Assembly: GCF_001642725.1 (NCBI RefSeq)
Contig: NZ_LSUQ01000008.1
Location: 33,700 to 97,699 of the forward strand
Source: Ferroacidibacillus organovorans
Lineage (GTDB): Bacteria > Bacillota > Bacilli > Alicyclobacillales > SLC66
Direction of reading: 5' to 3'
DNA length: 64,000 nucleotides
A model generated the notes under the pieces. That model ran no database searches, was not told where the DNA came from, and saw only the letters and a program-made list of their open reading frames with translations. Shown here piece by piece: positions 34,688-43,805 of this stretch. Both the position numbers and the translations under genes were made by a program. Every line of letters begins with the position of its first letter. Positions within the stretch are counted from its first letter, which is position 1.

Positions 34688-37132
34688 CTAGTGCAGATTG
34701 CCCACGAGCTCATTTTCTGGTGAGAGGTCCCAAACACTCGATATCCCGTCAGGACCGACACTCCACAGAGTGTTCTCCTGAGCCGTCGAGTCGAAGATGA
34801 GTGTCCCGCCATTTTGAATCCAGGCATCCAGTTGTGGCATTACCTGCTCCAGATTCTGCTCGAATCCACTGGTTTGCACTGCATCTACGACAATCGTTCC
34901 GTATAGATCAAGATTCGGGATTGCGGGTGTATTCAAGGAACTTACGGTTGCGTCTGGTACGGCCTGTCGAATGGCATTCACCGCTTGCGCATTGTTGCCC
35001 CAATTCGACCCATCATAAAGTAGCAATACGGGTTTTTTGCTTGGCTGAACAAAATCGTGGATGATATTGTTCCATTCCGTCGTCGCCCAACTCGCGTTGT
35101 CGTAGTAGTATTCGACGGTTTGCGTGTCAACGAGCACCTGTCCATTTCCGTACCGAAAGTAGGCGTCTGTTGGCTGTGATCCATTGGTGGCGAGAATCTG
35201 TGCGCCTTGGGGTAAATGGGTCAGGTACATATGCGATGCCCAGTTCCCGCTCCACTGTGACGGCATGCCATTCATAATCGGGCCGCTTACCAGTTGGTTC
35301 TGCGTCACGGTTACCCTTGAGCTCGCGGTTGTCCCTGCCCCAGTCGCCGTAATGTTATATGTGCCGGGTGTATGTGGAGCAGTGAAAGTAGCGCTGAAAT
35401 CACCCTGTGAATCGGTTGTGACCTCGCTCGCGGATACAGACCCGCCCGACGCTGAGAGTGTCAACGCCTGATTCGCCACGGGGGTTCCGTTAGAGGTGAG
35501 TCGACCGCTCACGGGATAACTCTGCCCAACCAGTGCTGTGCTCGTGCGTTCCTGATAAACGGCCTGTCCGCTACCTTCCTGCAGAATGTACTCCGTTGTC
35601 GCCGCTTTCCACGAGGATGGAGTTGACCCGATATAGCCGGTACTCTGCCACTTTGCAGCATCCGCAGTTGAAGCAAGGACTTCCCCGCTCGTGTCCGTTA
35701 TCTTCAAATCCATAAAAGCAGGCTGCATGCCTGCGCTGTTAAATCCGTCGGTGTTGACGCCCTCGATCACGATGTCGTTCTCACCCGCATGCAACTGCAC
35801 AGGGAGTTGCTCCGTGTTGCTTGAGAACATCGGTACACCATCGAATTCTGATGCACTTGCGCCATAAGATCCGTTCGACATCGCGACAGGCTTGCCGTTC
35901 ACATAGATAATCTCGAAATCATCGACCCATCCGTTGGACAATGCGTCGGGCAGACTGATTTCGGCGGTTCCGGAAGAAGAAGTCGTCACCGTGGTATGGT
36001 CAAACTGGACACCGTTTGGAAAGTCCGGATTCTGTCCAATCCAAAAATTCATGGCTGAATCCGAGTTCCAGAGCGTATTTGTCCCTCCAATCACGGCCTG
36101 TGCCGGATCAGGAAAACTCATATTGATGGGGAGTTGTGAAAACGCGTAGAACGGAAAGTCGGTGACATTGCCATTCCAGGTGTTCACTGCACCGCTTGGC
36201 AGACTTAAATTTGGTGTCGGTACGTCCACCTGCATGAGCAAGCTGGGACTGAGCACCGTGACAGTTGTCGTCTCAGTGACACCATCCGCCATCACTGTCA
36301 CCGTGATCGCGCCGCTGGTACTTGCCGTGTACGGAATCGAGAAATATCCGTTGCCGTCCGTATACACTACATGTTCACTCGTGTTGTCAGGATAAGCTGT
36401 ACCTCCCAGCACGCCTGCGGAGACCGATATGTTCACCGCCTGGTCGGATAGGGGTTGGCCATTCCATGTTACCTGTCCCGAAAATGCCGTCTTCGAACCC
36501 AAAACCAGTTCGGAGATTGCGTTTAGCGACAGAACCGGTAGGGAAGCGCCGACAGGATACGTCACCTCTTTCGTACCTGTGTCACCCGTCTGTGGATTCG
36601 TCACCTGAAGCGATACATGGTCTCCCGGTACGAACACGAAGCTTCCCTGCCCGTCGGACCAGCTCGTTTTATCCGCTCCCCCGTATCCGGTAAATCCACT
36701 CACCACGATACGGTCATTGCGCCACTGGGCAATCACGGGCTGCACACCGTATGTGGACGCATTCCCCGCCACCCAGTTCCGACTCTGGTCCCCAATGGTC
36801 AACGATGTCTTTCCGGAAGCGGGTGGGTTCCCGAATCCGTATCCAGAGATGACCATCTGCGGCCCCCACGTCGACGTATCCCATGTGATGGACGCCACAT
36901 GTGGTTTCACAGCACCCGGGATAATGGGCACACTTGTATCGCTGGCCCATCCCGTCACATAGGGTGGAACAGACTGGGACTGTCCCCACAAGACTTGTGC
37001 CATGTTCGCGTTCGACTTGACCCCAACCGCCGCTTGGTGATTGAGGCTCGTCCACGCTGCCGGGAGAAACGCGACCGTCAATACGCCAATCCCAAACAGT
37101 GTCCAAAGCAGCATGCGTGTTTCTCGTTCCAT
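34688..37132 (-). CDS. Large Ig-domain surface protein of the Tad operon
   Basis: The 814-residue protein has a short cytoplasmic start and one membrane or signal segment (residues 7-25). Two bacterial Ig-like domains are clear, around 215-300 (GQVTWNGQPLSDQAVNISVS) and 520-610 (GRLTSNGTPVANQALTLSAS). A beta-rich middle lies between them, and a C-terminal alpha/beta domain (PVLLLYDGSNWGNNAQAVNA, GGTLIFDST) looks like a GATase-like fold without a catalytic Cys. Its start is one base after the preceding pseudopilin stop. It is probably exposed and adhesive, either anchored or carried at the pilus tip; this is inferred. Confidence 0.72.
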   Translation of the reverse strand: MERETRMLLWTLFGIGVLTVAFLPAAWTSLNHQAAVGVKSNANMAQVLWGQSQSVPPYVTGWASDTSVPIIPGAVKPHVASITWDTSTWGPQMVISGYGFGNPPASGKTSLTIGDQSRNWVAGNASTYGVQPVIAQWRNDRIVVSGFTGYGGADKTSWSDGQGSFVFVPGDHVSLQVTNPQTGDTGTKEVTYPVGASLPVLSLNAISELVLGSKTAFSGQVTWNGQPLSDQAVNISVSAGVLGGTAYPDNTSEHVVYTDGNGYFSIPYTASTSGAITVTVMADGVTETTTVTVLSPSLLMQVDVPTPNLSLPSGAVNTWNGNVTDFPFYAFSQLPINMSFPDPAQAVIGGTNTLWNSDSAMNFWIGQNPDFPNGVQFDHTTVTTSSSGTAEISLPDALSNGWVDDFEIIYVNGKPVAMSNGSYGASASEFDGVPMFSSNTEQLPVQLHAGENDIVIEGVNTDGFNSAGMQPAFMDLKITDTSGEVLASTADAAKWQSTGYIGSTPSSWKAATTEYILQEGSGQAVYQERTSTALVGQSYPVSGRLTSNGTPVANQALTLSASGGSVSASEVTTDSQGDFSATFTAPHTPGTYNITATGAGTTASSRVTVTQNQLVSGPIMNGMPSQWSGNWASHMYLTHLPQGAQILATNGSQPTDAYFRYGNGQVLVDTQTVEYYYDNASWATTEWNNIIHDFVQPSKKPVLLLYDGSNWGNNAQAVNAIRQAVPDATVSSLNTPAIPNLDLYGTIVVDAVQTSGFEQNLEQVMPQLDAWIQNGGTLIFDSTAQENTLWSVGPDGISSVWDLSPENELVGNLH

Positions 37133-37133
37133 A

Positions 37134-37649
37134 TTAGGATCCCCCCTCTCCGACGACCTTGTATTCCACAGGCACTGTCACTTGCATCGGAACGGCGAAT
37201 GCTTTGAGTCCGGGCACTCGCGTTGCAGCCGACTGTAGAAAAATCGGCAAGAACTCGCCCGAAACTATGACCGTCACCCGATTCCCGTTTACACCTGTCT
37301 GACAGGACAGGTTCTCGAATGCCTGGTTCAGATGCAGATCCGACACCTCGCCTGCAAACGTCTGCTCTGCCGCAGCCGTGTACGATCCGTTCAATGCCCA
37401 ACCGGCTGAAGTGAGGAATCCCGCGCCAGAGGCGGATATGGACGGAGTGACCTGTGACTGCGCGGCAAGCGCGGCTGCAGCCGCAGCTCGACGAAGTTCG
37501 GTGCCTGCAGCGAGGCCGGATGCGAACCATGCCAGAATAAGAAGAAAAATCATGCCCACCGTTACAGAGAGAAACGCAAAATTCAGACTGAACGTATAGC
37601 CTCCCTCCGCGCGAATCCATGTCCAAATCGATCTCCAGCGTGTCATCAC
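37134..37649 (-). CDS. TadE-like pseudopilin 1
   Basis: The 171-residue protein has a basic N-terminus, a likely prepilin cleavage region (RAEGGYTFSLNFAFL) and one long hydrophobic helix (VTVGMIFLLILAWFASGL), followed by a small extracytoplasmic domain with a single Cys. This is the TadE/TadG pattern. Its GTG start overlaps the previous stop (GTGA), so both pseudopilins are translationally coupled. Confidence 0.72.
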   Translation of the reverse strand: MMTRWRSIWTWIRAEGGYTFSLNFAFLSVTVGMIFLLILAWFASGLAAGTELRRAAAAAALAAQSQVTPSISASGAGFLTSAGWALNGSYTAAAEQTFAGEVSDLHLNQAFENLSCQTGVNGNRVTVIVSGEFLPIFLQSAATRVPGLKAFAVPMQVTVPVEYKVVGEGGS

Positions 37650-38098
37650 GGCCCAACTCCTGTGTACTGGACCTCATTCCACTGCGTCGCAGACGCGGTC
37701 ATCGGGATCGTTGCCGAGAGCGCAGGTCCTCCAAACAACGTCAATGCCCTATCAAACGGAATCGGCGCGTTGTACTGAATCTCCACGCCTGCATTCGTAG
37801 ATGTGGGCGATGAATCGGTTGCATATCCCGGTTGGCTGCTTCCAACTGTTGTCGGTGTGACGGAGACGAGCGTCTGGCCATCCCACGTGGTCGGAAGATG
37901 CGCTGCCATCAGATCCGCGTTGATTTCGGACTGTGTCGCCCCAATATCCCCTGTGATCGCGTAGACCCGTGCGGCATCCTGTGCAATGGCATCCATTTTG
38001 ATCTTCGTGTCTACAAGCGGCGGTGCCAGAATCAAAATGACAGCGACAGCGAAACTGACGCAGATGGCAAACAATGTCGTGATCAGATTGCTTGGCAA
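37646..38098 (-). CDS. TadE/F-like pseudopilin 2
   Basis: The 150-residue product starts with a short N-terminus and a long helix (ITTLFAICVSFAVAVILILA), followed by a secreted domain of about 120 residues. The TTG start at 38098 follows GAGGAGG at eight bases. It lies between small pilin-like genes and pseudopilin 1, so it most likely forms part of the pilus base or tip. Confidence 0.65.
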   Translation of the reverse strand: MPSNLITTLFAICVSFAVAVILILAPPLVDTKIKMDAIAQDAARVYAITGDIGATQSEINADLMAAHLPTTWDGQTLVSVTPTTVGSSQPGYATDSSPTSTNAGVEIQYNAPIPFDRALTLFGGPALSATIPMTASATQWNEVQYTGVGP

Positions 38099-38170
38099 CG
38101 GATGAACCTCCTCTAAAAAAAGATGAAGGGCAGACCGCTTGGTCCACCCTAAGATATCGAAAACAGATGA

Positions 38171-38467
38171 TTACGGTGCTTTGTAACCGCCGCTCCCGAC
38201 CGATGACGTTCCGACTTGGAGCGAGCCACTTTCTGCTTGTTGCGCGAGTTGCGTTAGCCCACTTTGTGAGGACAGGCTGGTTGAGACACTGGCGGCCCCA
38301 CCCTGCGCTTGTGTCAACAAGTGTCCAATCATGAAGTACGCAATGCCGGCAATGAGGGTCACCGCGATGATCCCGACGAGCCACCAGAGACCCCGGTTTG
38401 TGTTTTCTTCGGCTGTATTGCCTGCGTCCACCAGCACCCAGCAGACTGCGCGTTTCCACTTTGTCAT
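38171..38467 (-). CDS. Small pilin-like membrane protein
   Basis: The 98-residue protein has one transmembrane helix (LWWLVGIIAVTLIAGIAYFMIGHLL) after a 27-residue basic and acidic leader with AGNTAEEN, which loosely matches Tad prepilin sites. The rest is a Ser/Gln/Gly-rich tail. The start ATG follows GGAGGGG. It is the second small pilin-like protein in the operon and may be a minor pilin. Confidence 0.62.
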   Translation of the reverse strand: MTKWKRAVCWVLVDAGNTAEENTNRGLWWLVGIIAVTLIAGIAYFMIGHLLTQAQGGAASVSTSLSSQSGLTQLAQQAESGSLQVGTSSVGSGGYKAP

Positions 38468-38490
38468 GTGATTGTTCCCCTCCCAAGGGT

Positions 38491-38691
38491 TCAAAACAGA
38501 TTTGTGAGATCGTTCACCATCGCTTGTAAATCCCCAGACAGTGCAGACCAGATGAGCCCTGCGGCGACGAGCACGACGATGGTCGAAAAGATCCAGAACC
38601 CGACCATGGTCACATACTCGTCCATCATGCCGCCGCCCTCTGCCTGCACAAAGCGCCGGAGCACTTTCAAGATTCTTCGTACGCTTGTCAC
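38491..38691 (-). CDS. flp: Flp-type major pilin
   Basis: The 66-residue prepilin matches Flp pilins: a basic leader (RRILKVLRRFVQAEGG), cleavage expected after the second Gly, and GMMDEY giving Glu5 and Tyr6 of the mature chain, the signature of Flp pilins. A hydrophobic helix (IFSTIVVLVAAGLIWSAL) and a short tail follow. The GTG start at 38691 follows GGAGGGGA. The gene is short and easily missed because longer frames overlap it. The usual place of flp in a Tad operon is at the front; here it lies after tadC. Confidence 0.78.
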   Translation of the reverse strand: MTSVRRILKVLRRFVQAEGGGMMDEYVTMVGFWIFSTIVVLVAAGLIWSALSGDLQAMVNDLTNLF

Positions 38692-38761
38692 ACATACATC
38701 ATCTCCCCTCCAAGCATCGCTCACAGAATCAACCTGCGGGTGCCAGACAAGTGCCAACGCC

Positions 38762-39574
38762 TCAGCCCAGGCTCCATGTACCAAGCAGGTGGAGCGCGAA
38801 GGTGAGCATCGCGTAGATGCCAAACCCGAACCCCGGCATTGCGATGAGTAGCGTCGCATACATGGCCACCTCCAGTTGGACTTTCCCATACCGTTCTGCG
38901 GCTGTGGCGTCGCGCATCTTCATATCGAGTTGCATGCTCCGGATGAGTGCATCGGCAACCGGTGTCCCATTTCGCTCCGATTCAGAGACGAGGGAAGCGA
39001 GTTCCCGCAGTTGTGGCACACCCGTCGAGTCCGCCAAGGCTTCGAGTGCGCCGGGGAGTGTCGCATACCGTTTTTGTGCATTCACCTCGCGTAGCCGATC
39101 TCGAATGGGCGAACCCAGCCGCTGTTCCAACGTCGCGAGTGTATCCGACAGGGTCGCACCTGCACGGACGAGAAATGCCATCAACATCAAGGTCACGCGT
39201 GTCTGTTTTGTCAGCTTACGAACCTGCGTACGAGCCGATATTCGGGCGTATAGCAAGGGCGCTGCAAACGTCCCTGGGATGAGAAACAGGAGCGTCCACA
39301 TCCGAAGAAGAACTGCAGAGGCTAAGACAACGGCCGAAGTAAGTAAAACGGAACGCAGCCAAAATGCCGCCTGTTCCGGGGTTCCCATGGCAGCAGCTTC
39401 CTGCCCAAGTAACGCCGTGTACGAGGGCAGCCTTCTTCGTTTGGGCCTGACTCGTCCGTCGCTGAGAACACGCTTGCGAAACTCCTGCCATGCTTGCACG
39501 CGCCATTGCCAAAAACACAGCCACGCCAACGTGACGCACGTACCAAATCCTGCGGACAGCCATGTCATGTTCAT
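38762..39574 (-). CDS. tadC: TadC-type pilus platform protein
   Basis: The 270-residue T2SSF-domain membrane protein has helices near both ends and in the middle, with a cytoplasmic core (LMAFLVRAGATLSDTLATLE, GVPQLRELASLVSESERNGT). TadB and TadC together form the platform on which the ATPase acts. Two possible ATG starts (39574 and 39568) follow GGGAGGGG. It lies eight bases after the TadB stop. Confidence 0.85.
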   Translation of the reverse strand: MNMTWLSAGFGTCVTLAWLCFWQWRVQAWQEFRKRVLSDGRVRPKRRRLPSYTALLGQEAAAMGTPEQAAFWLRSVLLTSAVVLASAVLLRMWTLLFLIPGTFAAPLLYARISARTQVRKLTKQTRVTLMLMAFLVRAGATLSDTLATLEQRLGSPIRDRLREVNAQKRYATLPGALEALADSTGVPQLRELASLVSESERNGTPVADALIRSMQLDMKMRDATAAERYGKVQLEVAMYATLLIAMPGFGFGIYAMLTFALHLLGTWSLG

Positions 39575-39582
39575 TCCCCTCC

Positions 39583-40500
39583 CTACGCCTCAATGACCTG
39601 ACTCCGGCGGACGATGAGGTACAGACCCACCGTCATGACCGCAAGCGTGGTCCAGAAAAAGAACCGAGTCACCTCGTTCATGTGCGGGGATGTAAACGGA
39701 TAGGCCAACAAAAAACTGCCGGTGATCATGCCGTAGAACCAGTACCCGCCTGTCCGTTGATGTGCGGTTTCCGCCCGGATGCGGCGGATATATTCGAGCT
39801 CTTTGCCTTGGATCTCCGCCATGTCGAGCCAAAGCTCGTCAAGTGGCACGTTGTACTTCTTCGCTTCGCGCGTGGCGAGTGCAAAGTGTGCGATGTCTTC
39901 GATGCCAAGCCCGCCTGCCCAGTGGACAAACGCATCTTCAGGCGTCGCAAACTGTGGGGAGGCACTCAAATCACAGAGGGCCTTCAGTCGTACTCGGAGC
40001 GGATCGTACCGGATGGCGTCAGCCATGCGCGAAAAGGCGTCGTCAAGCCGCCCCGTTGCAGCGAGTACGTGCACCCCACGCTCCACACCTTGACGCAGGA
40101 ACGCGTTCAGGATATCCTCCCGGCGACGCCTCGCGAGGCGTGACCAGTGGCGCTCGTAGAGCAGAAGCGTCACCCCGAAGCTCAGCGCCATCCCGAAGAG
40201 AATGAAGTAGTGAAGCACGATTGTGACGGCGAAGCACAACACAAAAAGAACCGCGACGTGGATGACGGCGGTTCGCTTCGTGGTTGACTTATCGAGTATC
40301 TGATGGTGCGCTGCGATCCGGTCGAAATATCGAGACAACAGATTCGCTGTTCTCCGTCTGGCAGGTTGCGCTGACATGACGTCACGAAACCGCGCGCGCC
40401 ACTCCATATTCCGAAGTTCTCGTCCGAACAGCCATAAGACGATGGCCACAGTCACGGACAAACCGAACAGCCGAGATAAAAGCAAAATACTCAACTCCAT
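39583..40500 (-). CDS. tadB: TadB-type pilus platform protein
   Basis: The 305-residue protein is the second T2SSF-like platform subunit, with N-terminal helices (LFGLSVTVAIVLWLFG, VAVLFVLCFAVTIVLHYFIL) and two C-terminal helices. The core reads LRQGVERGVHVLAATGRLDD. The ATG at 40500 follows GGAGAGG, seven bases after the cpaF stop. Confidence 0.82.
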   Translation of the reverse strand: MELSILLLSRLFGLSVTVAIVLWLFGRELRNMEWRARFRDVMSAQPARRRTANLLSRYFDRIAAHHQILDKSTTKRTAVIHVAVLFVLCFAVTIVLHYFILFGMALSFGVTLLLYERHWSRLARRRREDILNAFLRQGVERGVHVLAATGRLDDAFSRMADAIRYDPLRVRLKALCDLSASPQFATPEDAFVHWAGGLGIEDIAHFALATREAKKYNVPLDELWLDMAEIQGKELEYIRRIRAETAHQRTGGYWFYGMITGSFLLAYPFTSPHMNEVTRFFFWTTLAVMTVGLYLIVRRSQVIEA

Positions 40501-40507
40501 CCTCTCC

Positions 40508-41818
40508 TCACGTGGCAATGCGGTACAACCGCACCACTTCTTGGTTTCGTGGCAAGGTCACGCTTACGCCCTCGACGGTTGCACGCTCCATCATGGCGTC
40601 TGTGATGCCGTGAAATTGAAACACATCTTTCGCCGCGTCGTAGGTCAGAATCGGTTGCCAACGCAGGGCGCGTACTCCGAAATCAAACCCGAGGATTTCA
40701 CCAATCTCCGTAATCCGTTTGCCATAGCGCGTATCACGCAGGGTGAACACGAACCGGATTTTGTCCCCCATCATCCCGGCAATGTTTAGATACGAGGCCT
40801 GGGCTTTAGAGCCATCCGCCGCTTCCAGCAGGAATCTTGTCAAGACCCCTTCGACGCCCGACGTGAGACCCACATGACTATGAAACGTGGTGCCCGTCTG
40901 TCGCCTGACAATCAGGCTCATGCGTAGGAAGAGATACGCGATGTCGGCGGAACGCACTTCCCCGATAAATTCGTTGTCGGCATTCATCCGCAGTGAATTG
41001 ATGAGGTTTCGGGCCATGTCAATTCGTCCCTTGCCCTCGTGATTCTCCGCACGATCCGTCAGCCGGATGGCCCATTCACAAAGCGGTGCCATTTCAGGCA
41101 ACTCCTCAATGATGAGGTTCAGTTGTCCCGTCGGAATGTCGCCTGTCATCGCGTTCATGAGCGTGGTCTTTCCGGACCCGACGCCACCCGACACAATGAA
41201 GCTGTCCCCAAGTTGCATCATGAGTCGGATGAACGCTCGTGTATCCGCATCGAGCAGATTCAGGCTCACGAGGTCGTCGAGGTTGAACGGGTAAATCGGT
41301 TTTCGGATACTGACGATGGTCCGCGGCTCCGTCACGATTCGTCCCTCCGCGTCGTGGATGGTATAGCGCGTACCGGGACCACCAACGACATTCATGCGGT
41401 AGCCACCGCGTAGAATCGCATCCGCCAGCGGATCGGATTGCGAGTAAAGGTAAGGCGTCCCGTCGAGTTGTCGTTCGATGAATTCACCCAGAGCCGACTC
41501 TGAGGCGAACTGCGCGTCCGCATGCTCGAACTTGCGCCCGTTTCGTTGTACGACGGTCGTCGTGCCGATGACGTGCACGTCTGTTACGAGCGGGTCTTCC
41601 ATGACGGACTGCAGGACATCAAATTGAAACCAAGTGTCGAGCAGTGTTGTGATGACCTTCTCCCGATGCTCGGTCGGGACGAACGTCCCCGGTTCGGCGC
41701 ATAGGCGATATAAAAACGCATGCATGTCCGTGCGCGTCATCCCCGGTTCCCGCAGACGTGGGTGGTTGATGACGACCGCCTTCAATTGTTCGATGTATCG
41801 GTCCACGACTACACTCAT
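40508..41818 (-). CDS. cpaF: CpaF/TadA secretion ATPase
   Basis: The 436-residue hexameric ATPase drives Flp pilus assembly from the cytoplasm. Walker A is SGGVGSGKTTLMNAM, an Asp box follows as EELPEMAPL, and the His box region reads GTTFHSHVGLTSGVEG. The N-terminal part (DVHVIGTTTVVQRNG) is the CpaF/TadA-type domain. Its ATG overlaps the cpaB stop (ATGA). Confidence 0.93.
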   Translation of the reverse strand: MSVVVDRYIEQLKAVVINHPRLREPGMTRTDMHAFLYRLCAEPGTFVPTEHREKVITTLLDTWFQFDVLQSVMEDPLVTDVHVIGTTTVVQRNGRKFEHADAQFASESALGEFIERQLDGTPYLYSQSDPLADAILRGGYRMNVVGGPGTRYTIHDAEGRIVTEPRTIVSIRKPIYPFNLDDLVSLNLLDADTRAFIRLMMQLGDSFIVSGGVGSGKTTLMNAMTGDIPTGQLNLIIEELPEMAPLCEWAIRLTDRAENHEGKGRIDMARNLINSLRMNADNEFIGEVRSADIAYLFLRMSLIVRRQTGTTFHSHVGLTSGVEGVLTRFLLEAADGSKAQASYLNIAGMMGDKIRFVFTLRDTRYGKRITEIGEILGFDFGVRALRWQPILTYDAAKDVFQFHGITDAMMERATVEGVSVTLPRNQEVVRLYRIAT

Positions 41819-42582
41819 CCATGACCACCCCCTTTTGACGTTGTATTCGAACCCGTGGAACCCGTCTTAGGTGGCAACGTGGTTACGTGCGTCGTAGACA
41901 CTATGCCGTTCGCTGCGGGTAACGTCGACGGTGAATTGGCAAGCGGAATGGATCCGGGGGCCGCGAACGAGTCGTTTTGCGGGATCAGCGCCACTTGGAC
42001 GTTGTTCTTCAGCACCGCAGGTGCAAGGATTTTGTAGTTTTCTTCACTAACGAAGATGAGTAGCGCCGTGGGTGTTCCCCCTTTAGCTGGTTGGAGTACA
42101 TTCAGCACGGGGACCGGTTCGATTGTCGTCAGTGTCTGCGTCGTGCCATTTTGTTGGGGCACCAATAACGCGATCTGCTCACCCGGATTGACCACCGACG
42201 CGAGGGGGCTTTGCACAGGCAGCGACATCAACATCCCAGTTTGCCCGGTGCGCTCTGTGTACTGGGTCAAAAAGGTCGAAAAGCTGCCACCTGAAGGGTT
42301 CAAGTCCCCAGCCGTAACGGGATCCCCTTTTGGCACAGTGTAGGAAAGATAGTGTCCAATAACCGCAGACTCATTTGTCGCTAAGCCTGCAATGCCACTG
42401 GTTTTCGAAACCGTCACCGTGGTGACATCACCCGCTTCGATTCGTGTGTAGGGGTACAACGTGCGAGTCGAGACGACGACGGTTTCCGTGTTTAGCATTC
42501 TCAAGAGCGCGAATGATCCGATGGTACCGGCCAGCACGGCGCAGAGTGCGCCAAGTACAAAGGAGAATGTACTTTTTCTCAC
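41815..42582 (-). CDS. cpaB: CpaB/RcpC-type SAF-domain pilus protein
   Basis: The 255-residue protein has one N-terminal membrane helix (FVLGALCAVLAGTIGSFALL), then an extracytoplasmic SAF domain (RTLYPYTRIEAGDVTTVTVS, IGHYLSYTVPKGDPVTAGDL). A Ser/Thr/Gly-rich tail follows. CpaB/RcpC proteins modify or stabilise the pilus and its channel. The GTG follows GGGAGGTGAT. Confidence 0.85.
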   Translation of the reverse strand: MRKSTFSFVLGALCAVLAGTIGSFALLRMLNTETVVVSTRTLYPYTRIEAGDVTTVTVSKTSGIAGLATNESAVIGHYLSYTVPKGDPVTAGDLNPSGGSFSTFLTQYTERTGQTGMLMSLPVQSPLASVVNPGEQIALLVPQQNGTTQTLTTIEPVPVLNVLQPAKGGTPTALLIFVSEENYKILAPAVLKNNVQVALIPQNDSFAAPGSIPLANSPSTLPAANGIVSTTHVTTLPPKTGSTGSNTTSKGGGHG

Positions 42583-43805
42583 TTTGAGATCACCTCCCGT
42601 AACGTTCCAAATCGCAACTTCCGTCGCCTATGCTCCGAGACAGGCGTTACGCGAAGCGCACCGAGCAAATGGTCTAGTGCATCGGATACATTTCGACTCC
42701 CGGCAAGTGGCGAAGCGGTCATGATGTCGCGGTACAAGCGACGGTCTTCTGGGATATGCACCACGTCCGACGTAACGTGTGCCTCGTCCAACAGACGAAG
42801 GGCACGCCGATGTTCTGAAATACCCTTTCGAATTCGATTGACCGCAACGACCACGCGCTCTGGCATTTTCATGTGACGCACCAGTTCGTACTCTTCGAGA
42901 AATCGCTTGAACGCCATCCATTCCGGTGTCATGACAAACACCACGCGATCCGCCAACTCAAGCGCCGTGTACGTGGAAGACGTGGATGGACTCGTGTCAA
43001 TGAGCGTGAAGTCAAAGGTTCGTCCAAACTGCCCGACCACCCGGCGTAGTATCCCTTCGTCCAAACCATCCCGCGCCCGACCACTCGGCAGCAAGTACCA
43101 GTCATCCACTTCGACAAGGGATTCCTTGAACGCAGCCTCATCCATTTGTACGGGTAGTCGCGTAAAGTCGTCTGCCGTCATGGCGGCCGATAGGTGATGG
43201 ATGGATTGCAGATTCCCCTTGGGATCAAGGTCAATAACGCCAACCGTCATCCCCTGCCCTGCAAGTGCGCGGGCCAGGAGCGCCGTCAACGTGGATTTGC
43301 CTACGCCCCCACGGGCGCTGTGAATGCAAACGACCCGTCCGCGCATCGGCGGGTTCGGGTCGTCAGATGGAACCGTTTTTTCATTTGCACTGGGTTGAAC
43401 ATTCGGCTTGGCCGGTCGGTTCCGTTTCAGAATGGCTTCCATCGGGGACACCGTCGCACTTGAGGTGGGTTCCTCCTGTACCTCTGATTCACGAATCCAC
43501 CGTTTCAGGTAGTCTATCGGCAATGGGTAAGTGACCACATCAACACATCCGAGTTGCTTGGCCGTTTGGTACACCGATTCGCCGTCCGAAGTCCCCACAT
43601 AAATAAATGGACAGGCAAGTGCCTGTTCTTTGATCCGCTCTACCCCCGGTGAGTTTTGTCCAACCAGAACCAATTCCACAGCAGTCAAGTCGATTTGCGC
43701 CAACTGATCCTCATGGTCCACCGCGTAGAGTTTCAGACCCGACCGTTCTGCCGCTTTGACGGCCGCCGCGTGTTTCACTCGATCAAACTCCAGCAACAGA
43801 AGCAT
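42579..43805 (-). CDS. cpaE: CpaE/TadZ ParA-like localisation ATPase
   Basis: The 408-residue protein has an atypical receiver-like N-terminal domain (ELVLVGQNSPGVERIKEQAL), a linker and a MinD/ParA-type ATPase with deviant Walker A SARGGVGKSTLTALLARAL and VIDLDPKGNLQS. CpaE/TadZ places the pilus machine at its site in the cell. The ATG follows GGAGGAG. It overlaps the gene before it by 23 bases. Confidence 0.88.
   Translation of the reverse strand: MLLLLEFDRVKHAAAVKAAERSGLKLYAVDHEDQLAQIDLTAVELVLVGQNSPGVERIKEQALACPFIYVGTSDGESVYQTAKQLGCVDVVTYPLPIDYLKRWIRESEVQEEPTSSATVSPMEAILKRNRPAKPNVQPSANEKTVPSDDPNPPMRGRVVCIHSARGGVGKSTLTALLARALAGQGMTVGVIDLDPKGNLQSIHHLSAAMTADDFTRLPVQMDEAAFKESLVEVDDWYLLPSGRARDGLDEGILRRVVGQFGRTFDFTLIDTSPSTSSTYTALELADRVVFVMTPEWMAFKRFLEEYELVRHMKMPERVVVAVNRIRKGISEHRRALRLLDEAHVTSDVVHIPEDRRLYRDIMTASPLAGSRNVSDALDHLLGALRVTPVSEHRRRKLRFGTLREVISK

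Noticed and set aside
36322..37238. Overlapping plus-strand frames within the Ig-domain surface-protein gene
   Set aside because: They are antisense to a long coding region with consistent domain structure and contain no recognisable motif.
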